This document shows, piece after piece, positions 10,759 to 22,589 of a stretch of DNA of 64,000 bases. Within the stretch, counting starts at the first letter, position 1, and every line of letters starts with the position of its first letter. The position numbers were made by a program, and so were the translations under genes. Under the pieces are notes generated by a model that saw only the letters and a program-made list of their open reading frames with translations, had not been told where the DNA came from and did no database searches. Source of the stretch: Apostichopus japonicus (taxonomy: Eukaryota > Echinodermata > Holothuroidea > Aspidochirotida > Stichopodidae); assembly GCF_037975245.1 (NCBI RefSeq), contig NC_092569.1:37074168-37138167 (forward strand). Reading direction: 5' to 3'.

Positions 10759-13700
10759 CAGTACTGTGATCGCTTAACGATCGTACAATTTCGAAGAAAC
10801 GATATTCTGCGATTTTGTACGATTTTATTCGACGTTATTCGAAATTATGCGATTTTGCGCGATTTAAAAATTTGTTGAAAAATTCGGACGAAAAATTTGA
10901 TACGATATTCGCACAATTATTCACGGTTTTTGCGGTCAGTTTTACAATGTACAAAATCGCACAAAATCGTTGAATAGGCCTTTTAGAATTACAACAGTCG
11001 TTTTTTGATATTACGTGTGTTCAAAGTATACAACACAACTTTCATCTATGGTTCAAAGCACATAGTTACGAGACTCAATGTCATACATTCAATATGCACA
11101 GTGTACAGTACCGCTCACGTATAACTGGACATGTGTACGCGCACATGATCGTGTAAAGACGTATAAACAAGTACAATCGCGAATAAACTCGTTGACAAAC
11201 AAATTGCCGCGTAGACACCTCGTATAATCCATGTACGAGTTTCTACGCAGGAAATGCTATTGTGCTCAATGAATAGGATTAAAGTCGCCGAAAGAATTTG
11301 AAAACCTAGAAGAAAAATAAAGTGTTACTAAGCGTTTCTTGTGTCAATTTTTTATAATTTACCGTTGGCTCCAACTGAATGAAAAGAAAAAAAATTCCAC
11401 CCAACAACTGAAAAGAAAAAAAAACTTCCACCCAACAACTTTGAGTTTGAAGAAGGGCCGGTTAAAAACAAAACATGTTTCTCGTCCACGCAATGGGCCT
11501 CCTTTTACATGATTCCCGTGTTTTTATTCGGATTACAAGAAAGCTAAAGTATCCTTAAAAATTATTTTGTAAAGGTTGCCACATATTCCAAACTAGTATT
11601 AGCGCTGGAAAAGAAGAAAAATGGCCGCCCGTTTTTTTCAGATCTCAGTACGAGAAACATGTATTTTATTTGGATAATAGAACAACTTTCGTTAATGTGG
11701 TTAAGTTAATATTTTCCTACCTTAGCTATGTCGATTTTATAAAATCTTCATGAAAACAGACTTTTTTGAAAATGGAGTTTGAAGCTGTCAAAAATTTAAT
11801 AAATGCTTACCGTTAAATACTGGCGTCAAACAATACATGTCGTATATATTCCAATAAAGATCCACAAAGGATAACAATGCTAAGTAGAGCTTACTAAAGA
11901 GAAATAGAAGCTGCATGTACATGGTCATTTTAAGTATCCAAGTACTATACAAAGAGATTGAGTTCACCGAATCACCCCTTTTCCCTACCTTCTGAGGAAA
12001 ACCGTCTTTTATAAAATATAGTACCATACAATACTTTACATTTGATACAAAAGTTACTTCTACAACCCCAAAATTTGTATGTGTCGCAATAAGTTTTAAC
12101 CGCACAGCATAGTACCATTAATAATTTGCATGTTACACAAAGTTACACTCGGCGTCCAGATGGCGGGAAAATGTTACATCGTGTTCAATGTATTGAGTCG
12201 TTCCCACGGTGCAATGAACTTGGGCAAGTTGCCAAGTTCGAATGTCGATGACCTACTTATGTTCCGTGACCAATGTCAATGGGAATTAGGTGTGTAAAAT
12301 CTCGGGTTTTCAACTTGTTATATATATAGAAGTTTTACGTAAGTGGAGCGAATTTCGGGCGTCTCGTTGATTGTGAGGAAGCACTTATCTAAGCATCAAT
12401 ATTTGTGAAAAATATCGTACGGTTTTTCTTCAGAAAATATTTTTGACTAGTAATTGGAAACTCAATGTATTAAGAAGAAATGGGTCTAAACCTTATCATT
12501 GCATTTTGGGGGAAGCCAGATCTTCAAGTGCAAATTATTGTTTTTTTCATTGAAGGTTATCGTAGTTTTCTTGCGAGGTGTATACGGCGTAACTTTCGAT
12601 GTAGGCTTTCTGATCATATAGCCTACCCTGTATATCATTCGTCGTAATCTCGATATCGAATGAGTTACGGTATTGTCTTAGTGGAGAAACATTCAGACTG
12701 TCTCCGAATATGTTCGTCATTTTTTTTTGGGGGGGGGGAGGGGGGTGGCACAACAATTCTTGTGTGGGTAGGGGCCCGTTCCCCGTGCCATCCCGTTTTA
12801 CAGTGCCGTAATTTAATAACGTCGTACGTGGTCTCATTTCGTGAACAAGAAGTTTTTTACTATTTAGGTAATCAATAGCCCAAAGACTCCCAGGGTCCCT
12901 ATAAACACCTGTTAGCTCATCCTGCTGCCGTGATTGGGCAATAAGTACGCGCGTTCCTCGTTTTTCCTCAGGTAGGCCTACCTCCGTAGGCATTCTTGGG
13001 AAAACCACTGATCTGTACAGATCAGTGGGGAAAACAAACATTCTGGACGTCAGTAATATATATAAGCTAGTCATAGCAAGATCCTTGCAAGGAAGACACG
13101 TGCTTGGCTGTGTACAGGGCTAGCGCTGTTCACTATGTTATCGGCGTAGTACGTAGTTTTAGTCGCAAGGTCTTTTTAATTTTGGGGACGGGTGAAGGGA
13201 GGTGATGGTCACCCTGTTGAGGCGACTGGTAGTTGGTAAATATCGGTAACGTATAAGGAAATATCGGTCTGAAGATGGGAATAAGGATAGTGGAATTCCA
13301 AGCCCAAGCTTGATCAAGCCCCTAATGAGAGGTGGGGTTAGGACAGCTAAGCCCGGGTAAACGTTGACCAATGTAAATAAACTATTGCCTTGGGGTGTAA
13401 AAGATACGATGGATTTTATCAGTTGTGGTTTCCGCCGCTTGCTTATTTCTGTATCAACATAAACTGTGTCTATTTTCATACTGGTTGTGCATGTGTACAA
13501 TGGACGGATGCAGCGAGAATGAAGGAATTACGTAAGGCATTGCTGAGTAGTACACAGTGTATAGCTGCCCGTGTATATCCGCATACATACAGTATAAAGT
13601 TTGAGTTGCTTTCTTGAAGACGTCCAGATAACCGGAAAGGCCACCATCATTATTACTATTATTAGTATTATCGATATTTTCCTGTACCATATGTCGCAGA

Positions 13701-15554
13701 AGTAGACAGAGTAGAGTATGTGGTCGGAAGATGAAGTATTCGCATTGCTTGGCATTTGGTGCGACGAAAATAATATGTCGAAAACGCTCCAGTGTACTGA
13801 GACATCTGTATGTATGGGAGAGAAAAGCGTTTAGCCTACACACCATGCAATACTAGCAAAATACATTGCAGTGGAATTTCTCGTTGGCAACTTGCCAAGA
13901 AAAGTTTTCACATCTATGTCTAGTCCAATGGTACAGTACAATGGTACGGACATCGAGCCCAGCCCAACCATTTTGTGTTAGGGGTCAAATATTTCTTTTG
14001 GGTAAAGTGTGCGAACAAATTTTTTTCCAGAGTTGTTGGAACATTGTACGCACACAAAGTCGGCATATCTGCTAGACATAATTGATACGATTATATTTAG
14101 GTTTTCCATTTGATTTATTTTCATTTTGGAAACTATGAAACATTTTTTTTTACTTAACCCCCACTCAAAATATTGCGCCTCAGGTACGAACAATGATTTC
14201 CCTGCCCAGTGCATTGACTTTTTCAAAGGTGGTAAACGTTGGCCGTATCAGGAAAGCCCCGGTAGAAAATAACTCCTTATGGTTTACACTAAAAAAATGC
14301 AATGTTTCAACTAAACAAAAGGCTGCGTCTTTCTGTAACAAAGCAACTGTCAATCACTCCCAACAAACATTGCATGTCGGCCGTCCGTCCAGGGTATTTT
14401 ATTCTGTGCACCTGTTGCTAGCCAGCTACATCTGATACAAGGCAAAGAAATTCCGCCTTTTGGTGTAATATGCAAATGATGTCTTGTGCAGTACTGCACT
14501 GGCGACACATGTAAACAATCTGTGTAGAGCTAGCTGTTATTAAATAACTTTTGTGTCAATGCACTGTGAGCCTATGGTACATTTCAAGACGTTTCTTTCT
14601 TTTTTTCTGAGGTGGTCGGGAAGGGGGATTGTTTGGGTGTTCTAAATCTTTTGTATCCTCCTAAATATAAAAGATGGTATTTTTAACATCTAAAACTCTA
14701 ATGTACATGTAGTTTCTAATTTTCATCGGTAAGGTTTACCGAGTGAGAATAAAATTTGTCTAAAATTGCCAGTTTTACCGACATCGTAGTTCGTACGCAC
14801 TTCCGTTTATCCTCCGTCACGGATCTTTATTGGAATATATACGAAATGTGTTGTTTTGAACATCATCTGCATTTTACATTAAGCATTTTAATAATCGTTG
14901 TGCTTCAAAATCCATTTGAAACACGATTTCTTGTGCTTGAAATACAAATCCAACAAAGGGCTAGGCTATTGGCGAAATTAAACTGTCAAATGTTTGAACC
15001 TATAAGCACTGTAGCGACAGTTGTTATAGACCAAGCAAAATACATGTTGATCTCGTTCAAAATTTTACAGAAAAAAACTTTTTCTTTTTACCGGTAAATT
15101 ACTTCCGTGCCCATTATTGAAGTGAATTGATTCACACATGAAAATACATTTTAAAAGAAGCATCGGTGGGAAAAACAAATTCCATGTTTTTCGCTTTTCA
15201 AGATTTAATGAATTCCGCATTTTACCGCGATATTCCGCGAACGCGGAAAACCACTGGACCTCGACCAGTGAGCGCCTATGCTTTTCATTTCATTGATTCT
15301 TTTTCGACATCTTTATTGGAACGGCTCCGAAAATTCTAATCTTTCACCTCGCCCGTTCATAGTTAATTCTCTGCTTCATTAAGCACACATTCCTGTGGTC
15401 AAATGAACGATTTTTACATGCGTAGAATTGTGCGAAATTTCGTTGAAAACTTCGTGTACGAACTTGTGCGAACTTGTTCGATATTATGCGATATTATTCG
15501 AAATTCTACGATCGTTGAAAATTTTTGTACGATAGTTAAGCGATCACAGTACTG
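10759..15554. mobile_element. Pogo-like (Tc1/mariner) DNA element, 4.8 kb, no transposase seen
   Basis: Left end CAGTACTGTGATCGCTTAAC and right end, read inward, agree at about 27 of 28 positions. The dinucleotide TA flanks both (10757-10758 and 15555-15556). A CAGT start with TA target and the TCGCTTA word are reminiscent of pogo-type ends. The first ~220 bp and last ~150 bp inside carry dense, irregular repeats of TTCGA / GCGAT / TACGAT words, which could be subterminal transposase sites. I see no DDE transposase, so it is non-autonomous or decayed, and older repeats (12100-12427 and an inverted pair near 11790/14810) sit inside. Confidence 0.5.
12100..12427 (+). repeat. Direct repeat, copy 2 of ~330 bp
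   Basis: Second copy of the 10405-10735 segment. It differs by scattered substitutions and by an added GGCAAGTTGCCAAG phrase. Homology stops at the GGTTTT word near 12427, before the inverted terminal end that follows copy 1, so this copy has no element end beside it. Confidence 0.8.
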
Positions 15555-15593
15555 TATCTCTCTTTCTCCGTCCACTCAAAGCTCGACATTTAC

Positions 15594-15693
15594 GCTAATT
15601 CTTTTAGGGGGAAACTATCGTAAATATCGAAATATCGCGATAACTTTTGAACTATTTATCGTGACGGTAAAAAGCAAATATCGCCCAGCCCTA
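15594..15693 (-). mobile_element. Solo end of a hAT-type element (tentative)
   Basis: Read on the minus strand this begins TAGGGCTGGGCGATATTTGC and continues with CGATA/ATATCG words. GGGCTGGGCGATA is a familiar opening of hAT terminal sequences in many animals. No matching opposite end was found, so this is a fragment at best. Confidence 0.3.
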
Positions 15694-16405
15694 CCTCCAC
15701 GCTATGAATAGCGTTGAATCGATCGGTTCACTCCCATTGTGTTGGTGGTGAATAGCGAGCGCAGGGAATTTGCGTTCTTTTATTTGGAGTGCGGGGAAAG
15801 TAGCGTACCTTTATTTGGAGCGGGGTTAATTACAGTTAAGCTGCGTTTTGCGCTGAATCGCGCTAGTCTTTACCAAGTTACCTATTGGCGGAACTGTAAC
15901 ACCTACAACCTGTCCTGTCACAGAATGCAAACATTAAATTGTCTGAAAGCATCCTGTATTAGTTCCTTCTGTGTGAACATTATCTGTACTTACTGAGATG
16001 GTATACATCACACTAAACAATCAATTGCATCCAAAGAGACAAGAGTTGATTTTACTGACAACAATACTTCATTTTTGCTGGTATTCATGAATATTCATTT
16101 TTGAACTGCTATAATCCTTGGTGTTCATGCATATATTCATTGTTGAATCGCTTTAATAAATCAAAACGGGAAGATAAGGGGGACACCTGCAGAGCAATCT
16201 AAAAATACACTCAGGAATTGATTAGAGTTGAATATTAAATGAACTCTTTATACATGATTAGTTTTATTCTGCGGTCATTTCTACTTATCTGCCATTTGAA
16301 TGGTACATAATGGCTAAACTCAGGACTCAAGGTAATTTATTACTGTCAATGGCAGAGTGCCAATCAATTTAGTTTTATCTCTAAGATGATAAACAATACC
16401 AATAT
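15694..16405. other. Intron sequence, nothing recognised
   Basis: A short CpG-containing stretch to about 15860 holds a doubled phrase (TTTATTTGGAG(T/C)G(C/G)GG). Plain AT-rich sequence follows. No exon with splice sites or element ends is visible. Confidence 0.4.
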
Positions 16406-16617
16406 CTTCACATATTTCCTGTTTGGTCTTTCACATATTTCCTGTTTGGTCTTTCACATATTTCCTGTTTGGTCTTTCACATATTTCCTGTTTGGTCTTT
16501 CACATATTTCCTGTTTGGTCTTTCACATATTTCCTGTTTGGTCTTTCACATATTTCCTGTTTGGTCTTTCACATATTTCCTGTTTGGTCTTTCACATATT
16601 TCCTGTTTGGTCTTTCC
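16406..16617. repeat. 23-bp minisatellite
   Basis: Nine nearly identical copies of TTCACATATTTCCTGTTTGG plus TCT. Because 23 is not a multiple of 3 the frame rotates, yet several frames stay open by chance; the resulting hydrophobic repeat peptide (HIFPVWSF...) is an artefact. Confidence 0.95.
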
Positions 16618-17871
16618 AATGAGAGGAACTATGTTTTGATATCATACAATACTCCACAAATGAACAAAAATGAAACAGTACTTCCTCCTGTTTCAAGAGC
16701 AGCCTATATAAATTTATACACAATACTGCACTCTTCATTTTCACTAAATCAGTTCTGCATTGTGTGTACATGCTATTTATAATTGTACATCTTTCTTTCA
16801 ATTGCCACAGATTTTTTTCTTTGAAGCCTATCACATCAGCCTTATTCTAAGAAGAAAAAATTCACTTGATTTGAAGGTTAAAATAAACCTATATTCAAAA
16901 TGACTTTCTTTCTTGGTGAGAGAAATGTATTAAATTTCATTACAATAATAAAGTTCATTCTATGATCTAGCACTATCCTGTCATCACAACCTTTCAAAAC
17001 GTGACAATCACTCAGGCAGCCTTAGCAACTGAAGCATTTAATACATAACTTTGTTGTCATGACAACACAAAACTACACACACACAAACCATCATTAAATT
17101 CCTTTTTCATATGGATCCTTTTAGAAGGATATGATTTTATTCAAGATGGTATAATTCAGTCTTTGCAATATGCTGTTGATCAGAAGTAAAGTTACCAGGA
17201 AAGAAAAAGATAATTGGGAGGAGCTAGAGTCCTGATGAATTGATGAGTTAGCTTTGCTGGTTGTAAAATCCAGCATCACATTGCAACTCCTTACATCTCA
17301 CTTTACAGAATCTTTTCTATGGTGTTTACTCTTGAATAAACTGCTTTCATTCCTGACTTAACTATATTTTAAGTTACATACAGTACACAGTGTTTCCTTT
17401 TTTGCAGTAAAGTCCTTTTTATTTTGTCACACAGTATCTTATCTGACCTGGTATGGTTATCATGTTTTGATGGCACAACCAATGAAGCTGTGTTCCATGC
17501 TATGTTTCCACGAAAAAAAGGTCACATTATTGGATGATGAACTAACGAGCTAGACTTAGCTAGAAGATATCTTTCACCATCATACCAAGGCTATCAGAAA
17601 TTGGAAGATTTTCCCACCTTCGCACTTGTTTATCAATTGTGGAGCTAATTCATAAACAAAAAACATAGCAAAGTAGCGCTTTCCATTTTAATGGTTACCA
17701 TTGTGGTTACAAGTACTCAATTGTTTCTGACTTCAATTAAATGCATTAGAAGTAGAGAGAACAAGTTATTGGTATACACAGAGTAAAAAGCAGGCCTCAC
17801 CAATTGCTTTTAAATGTACTTGCCATTTGGTGACCGTGACTAAAACTCCACCCTCCAAAACAATCACCACT
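16618..17871. other. Intron sequence, nothing recognised
   Basis: AT-rich, with no tandem structure, no conserved protein words on either strand and no clear element ends. Confidence 0.4.
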
Positions 17872-18434
17872 ATGATTGCTGTTCAAGTCTCAATACATGC
17901 TACTATGATTGCTGTTCAAGTCTCCATACAAGCTACTATGATCACTGTTCAAGTCTCCATACATGCTACTATGATCACTGTTCAAGTCTCCATACATGCT
18001 ACTATGATTGCTGTTCAAGTCTCCATACATGCTACTATGATCACTGTTCAAGTCTCCATACAAGCTACTATGATCACTGTTCAAGTCTCCATACATGCTA
18101 CTATGATCACTGTTCAAGTCTCAATACATGCTACTATGATCACTGTTCAAGCCTCCATACACGCTACTATGATTGCTGTTCAAGCCTCCATACATGCTAA
18201 GTAATACTATGATCACTGTTCAAGTCTCCATACACGCTACTATATCCCTGTTCAAGCCTCCATACACGTTAAGTAGTACGATGATCACTGTTCAAGTCTC
18301 CAAACATGCTACTATGATTGCTGTTCAAGCCTCCATACATGCTACTATGATCACTGTTCAAGTCTCCATACATGCTACTATGATCACTGTTCAAGTCTCC
18401 ATACACGCTACCATATCCCTGTTCAAGCCTCCAT
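17872..18434. repeat. 33-bp minisatellite, left part (split by hAT element)
   Basis: About 17 copies of ACTATGATCACTGTTCAAGT + CTCCATACATGCT, with ATTGCT/ATCACT and GTCTCC/GCCTCC variants. Some units carry an added TAAGTAGTACG spacer. The 33-bp period keeps frames open on both strands, which produces long repetitive but meaningless ORFs. It continues at 20569. Confidence 0.95.
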
Positions 18435-20568
18435 CAGGCCAGGAAAAAAGAGGTAACACGGGAACCTGGTTCCCGGGAAATTTTAGTCACTCGCGGGAAA
18501 TTTTGGAGCAGAGATAAAAAAAAAATGAAAAAAAACAAGACAGCAAAAACAGAGAACTATAAAAAAAAAAAAAATCGCCCTCGTTATATCAGGTGTCTGT
18601 GTAAAATTAATAGTGACATGCGTTTGCTTTAGCAGCGCGATAAGTTCTCACAATCTCGCATCAAATTTGAAGCAGTTCGGGAGGGTCGAGCACAATTACC
18701 GGGAACTTCCCGCAAAGTCACTGGCAAATTACGGCTTCCACGAAGCAATTTCAGTACCAGCGACAATAACCTAACATCCACACAAATCTCCGACCACATG
18801 GTAGCCTTACTTCACACTAAGTCAACGTGGAAATCTAACCTAGCGATCTGTTTATTCGCTCTAGTTGTGTCGTAAATAAAAAATATTTTAATATATAATA
18901 ATATACATGGAAACTGCAATCTTCGACCACATGTTAGCCTAACAACCACACTAAGTCAATGGGAAATGTAGCCCAACGATCGTTTCGCCAAAAAAAAAAA
19001 CAATACTTTGCGTAGCTTTTTTACATACTTTCCAGGCTGCTATCGTCGCGCATGGTACCCAAACACCACACGTAGTCAACGGGAAAATCTAGCCTTAGCA
19101 TCTCTTTATTCGCTGAAATTGTGACGCAGTTAGCTAAAACTAAAATATCCATGAAATACTGCAACAAGCATGTTAGCCTAACAACCACACTAAGTCAATG
19201 GGAAATGTAGCCTAACCATTGGTTTGCCAAAAAAAAAAAATGCGTAGCTTAGTTTACAACTTTCAATTTGCTGGAAATCGGCATTTGTTTGGAAGGTGTG
19301 TGCTATGTCTTAAATAGGGAAAATTGTATTTTATATTGGAGTAGTTTCTAGTTGTTATTATTTCTTTACATCAATCTGGTAACATTCTAGAGTAATTTTA
19401 AACAAGTTACGATGGTACAATTTGCTTTTCAGTTGATTGGCCTGAGCATACATTTTCTAATCGAACTCGAACGGAGTTAAAAAGGTAACGAATAGGTATG
19501 TTTAACTTCAAGTTTGTAACATTTCTATTTGTTCATAAACGGTATAATACTGAAAATAAGTACAAAATAAAGTCGGAATGTAGCCAATATGTAAATAAAA
19601 TTTACACTTTGGTAAAGACTGAAGATGGATGGTTTGTCTGAGGTGCTTTTTGAGATGGATATTTTGAGTAACTATTCTTAGCCCATTTCAAGCCATTAAT
19701 AGGTGACATACACGTCGAGGTAGTTAGGCCATTCGCTGAGCACAGTGCTGACTAGGTAGGATGTCATATTTTCGTATTTTGGAAATTTGTAAAAAAAAAA
19801 AAAAAATCCCGAGAAACTCCAGAGGTTGTTTGATACAAACAAAAGGATAACTAAGAGCCTTTGTATTACAACGAAAGCAAAAGGAAACAGGAAAATCACA
19901 ACAATAATTTTTTCTATCACATATTTTATTGCTGATTTCGTATAAACGGGATATTTTCTCTTTTTGAAATAATCGGAATCGGTACGATTATGAAAAAATA
20001 ATCGATATTTTCTGTTATGCATAATCGTTTGATCCCTAGAACGGATTACTAGTTTAATCCATGTGCGAACGTGATAATCTAATATCGTACGTCGAGTATG
20101 AATGAAGGATGGTGTCGGTTGCTTTTTTCCAAGGTTTGTGCTTTTCTTTTGGAAGTGTATGATAAAAAACAAAGGCCCTAATATAGCGTGTTATTTTTTA
20201 TATTTTTTTTATAACCGTGCGTGTAAGAGTATGTACATACTGTAGCCTAGGCTATGCATATTGAATGTATGGCATTGACAGTCTCGGAACTAAGTGCTTT
20301 GAACCATAGATGAAAGTTGAGGAAAATACCGGTTGTAGTTACGATACCGGGATTTCATGTTGCAACAAAACGACTCATGTGCTACCGTAACATGGTTTAA
20401 CACATTTGTAGTACACTGGCAATCACTGTAAAAATGGTCCACCAAATCGCGTCAATTGGGTCTTAAATTTTCAAAAGCTTCAGACACCCCCTACACTGCG
20501 TTCCGCGGCGGGAAATCCGACTTCGTCGGATTTATGTTCCCGGGAAAAAAACATTTTTTCTGACCGTG
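18435..20568. mobile_element. Non-autonomous hAT element in the 33-bp array
   Basis: The element starts CAGGCCAGGAAAAAA and, read inward from the right end, CACGGTCAGAAAAAA. It is flanked by the 8-bp duplication GCCTCCAT (18427-18434 and 20569-20576). Deleting the element and one copy of the duplication restores TTCAAGCCTCCATACACGTT, which occurs intact elsewhere in the same array at about 18253. An 8-bp duplication and CA..TG ends define hAT. Both ends also have a GGTTCCCGGGAA / GTTCCCGGGAA word. No transposase is visible in 2.1 kb; a 158-codon minus-strand frame (19696-20172) has no recognisable motif. Confidence 0.8.
18770..19250. repeat. Diverged internal repeats of the hAT element
   Basis: Phrases such as AACCACACTAAGTCAATGGG, CTTCACACTAAGTCAACGTG and ACCACACGTAGTCAACGGG recur about every 115-150 bp, four times. 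Each is followed by GAAAxxTAGCCxxxCGATC-like text. This is an old internal duplication within the element. Confidence 0.6.
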
Positions 20569-20845
20569 GCCTCCATACACGTTAAGTAGTACGATGATCA
20601 CTGTTCAAGTCTCCAAACATGCTACTATGATTGCTGTTCAAGCCTCCATACATGCTACTATGATCACTGTTCAAGTCTCCATACACGCTACTATATCCCT
20701 GTTCAAGCCTCCATACACGTTAAGTAGTACGATGATCACTGTTCAAGTCTCCAAACATGCTACTATGATCACTGTTCAAGTCTCCATACATGCTACTATA
20801 TCGCTGTTCAAGTCTCCATACACGAGCTACTATATTATTTTATAG
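20569..20845. repeat. 33-bp minisatellite, right part
   Basis: Continuation of the array at 17872-18434, with the same unit and the same TAAGTAGTACG-bearing variant. About eight copies. Confidence 0.9.
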
Positions 20846-21235
20846 TATGACCGATGGCATGTAGAAGATGCCTCAAGATATAATTCAGGTGTCGGGACCT
20901 AGTATATTTTATAGTATGACCGATGGCAGAAGATGCCTCAAGATATAATTAAGGTGTCGGGACCTAGTATATTTTATAGTATGACCGATGGCAGAAGATG
21001 CCTCAAGATATAATTAAGGTGTCGGGACCTAGTATATTTTATAGTATGACCGATGGCATGTAGAAGATGCCTCAAGATATAATTAAGGTGTCGGGACCTA
21101 GTATATTTTATAGTATGACCCGTGGCATGTAGAAGATGCCTCAAGATATAATTAAGGTGTTGGGACCTAGTACATTTTCCCAAAGTGTGACCGATGGCAT
21201 GTAGAAAATGCTAAAGATACTTTAGGTGTTGGGCC
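20841..21235. repeat. 65/69-bp minisatellite derived from a dispersed repeat
   Basis: Units begin near 20841, 20910, 20975, 21040 and 21109, each with TATAGTATGACCGATGGCAT (or GCAG), AGAAGATGCCTCAAGATATA and GGTGTCGGGACCTAGTATAT. A decayed sixth copy runs into GTGTTGGGCCACCTTAAGTG. The same words occur once, unamplified, near 59627-59690 and 52132-52205, so the array grew from an internal piece of that dispersed repeat. Confidence 0.85.
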
Positions 21236-21289
21236 ACCTTAAGTGCCAATTATTCTGGCACCAAACATTTCTCTCTGAGATTTGGTCAT

Positions 21290-21480
21290 TGACAAATCTC
21301 AGTTAACAATTAAAAGTTGCTTCAAGTTTTTGCCCAAGTTACTGATTTAATCGTACTCTGAAATGCTTGTAACCATAGGCTTGCTAATATTGGGGTTTGA
21401 CTAGCTCACAAGTCCCTCGCCAAAACATCGAGTGGAGTGAATTTTTTTTCCCCCAAACCTAAAATTCTACTTGCCAATGT
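21290..21480 (+). repeat. Dispersed repeat family B, copy 1
   Basis: Contains GGTCATTGACAAATCTCAGTTAACAA, TTGCTAATATTGGGGTTTGA and CTAGCTCACAAGTC. Similar text recurs at 57985-58165 and 60335-60480. Class unknown; the 60335 copy lies in the terminal region of an element with inverted ends. Confidence 0.65.
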
Positions 21481-21596
21481 CGAGTTGGCTACCATTATTG
21501 TAGAGGTATGGTTAAAAGTTCACATTATTATGCACATGACATGCCAAACAAAGCAAGAGCTATGTGTCTACTAATGGCAATCGATATGGGAACACA

Positions 21597-21645
21597 CCAG
21601 TCCTATCTGTCACTAAGTATAACTGGTGGAAGTCTGAATTTATGT
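21597..21645 (-). pseudogene. Partial duplicate of exon 5
   Basis: ACCAGTCCTATCTGTCACTAAG...CTGGTGG repeats, 82 bp away, the donor-side end of exon 5 and its donor (21679-21728). The minus-strand reading keeps HQLYLVT followed by a GT, but the frame differs (ACAGATAGG against ACAGCTAATGG). No acceptor-side half is present, so it is a broken tandem copy of about 50-80 bp. Confidence 0.55.
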
Positions 21646-21680
21646 GATATTACAGAAGCAATGTGTCTTAGAGTACTCAC

Positions 21681-21827
21681 CAGTCCATTAGCTGTCACTA
21701 AGTATAACTGCTGGTGGTCTGAATTAATTCTCCATGCAATACATTCTGTTAACTGCCACAATAATTTATTAGGGTTGTCTTGCTGATGCAGCTCCTGGGT
21801 TAAGTCACTGATAAGTTTCCTTCGATC
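21681..21827 (-). CDS. Exon 5 of GAF-domain phosphodiesterase-like gene
   Basis: A 147-nt exon (49 codons, phase 0 at both ends) between acceptor GCTAAATTTCAG and perfect donor GTGAGTACTC on the minus strand. It encodes DRRKLISDLTQELHQQDNPN, then KLLWQLTECIAW, then QQLYLVTANGL. The pattern, an amphipathic helix, LL..L...I and then D...LY.V, is how a GAF-A domain begins in PDE10A and related enzymes, where the domain binds cyclic nucleotide or mediates dimerisation. It joins in frame to exon 4 upstream and exon 6 downstream. It is the strongest evidence for the gene besides exon 3. A partial duplicate lies 3' of it at 21597. Confidence 0.65.
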
Positions 21828-21914
21828 CTGAAATTTAGCTTTCTGTTAAAGAAATGTGAGTTGTGTAGGAAAAGTCATGAACCAGCAATGTAAAGGAAAA
21901 CATTAATGTAAACT

Positions 21915-22218
21915 AAAATGCTATACTGACCTTGTATCTAACACAGATGAAAGCAGTACTATACCTAAAATGCTATACTGACCTTGTATCTAACACAGAT
22001 GAAAGCAGTACTATACCTAAAATGCTATACTGACCTTGTATCTAACACAGATGAAAGCAGTACTATACCTAAAATGCTATACTGACCTTGTATCTAACAC
22101 AGATGAAAGCAGTACTATACCTAAAATGCTATACTGACCTTGTATCTAACACAGATGAAAGCAGTACTATACCTAAAATGCTATACTGACCTTGTATCTA
22201 ACACAGATGAAAGCAGTA
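21915..22218. repeat. 52-bp minisatellite
   Basis: Six copies of a 52-bp unit, CTAAAATGCTATACTGACCT + TGTATCTAACACAGATGAAA + GCAGTACTATAC, almost identical. A decayed copy continues to about 22300 (ACCTACCACAGATGAAAGCA). It lies in the intron between exons 4 and 5. Confidence 0.95.
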
Positions 22219-22589
22219 ACCTAAAATACGTCCTGTATGTCCAGACAATAATATACTCAAAAGACATTGTACCTACCACAGATGAAAGCATTCCTAAATA
22301 TGTAACACTGTACACAAGAAATATAGTACATTCTGCAACTGTCATCATATTTCATATCTATGTGAATATATATAACTGCCACACCAATCCTGTATAAATA
22401 TAGTCTTTTTTCATGCACTTGCTAAGCAACATGTCAACATAACATTAAATATAGCATTTTGTAGAAGCATACATGGTTCACTATGAAATATACGTACAGC
22501 ACAAGAGACTCAATGCAGCTGACTAGTCTTACTTAGACTACCACACTCAACTAGTAATCAATCTACAACCTCAACCTTTAGTCTACAGT

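Noticed and set aside
12547-13074. 175-codon minus-strand frame as a gene or pogo transposase
   Set aside because: No HTH or DDE signature, a low-complexity PPPPPQKK run from a G-tract on the other strand, and no homologous words I know.
17827-18517. Plus- and minus-strand repeat peptides (TMITVQVSIHA; SDHSSMYGDLN)
   Set aside because: Product of a 33-bp minisatellite period; no start context, no flanking exon, interrupted by a hAT element.
19696-20172. 158-codon minus-strand frame inside the hAT element as transposase
   Set aside because: Rich in Phe/Ile/Lys from AT-rich DNA, with a poly-Phe run; lacks the hAT dimerisation motif and BED finger.
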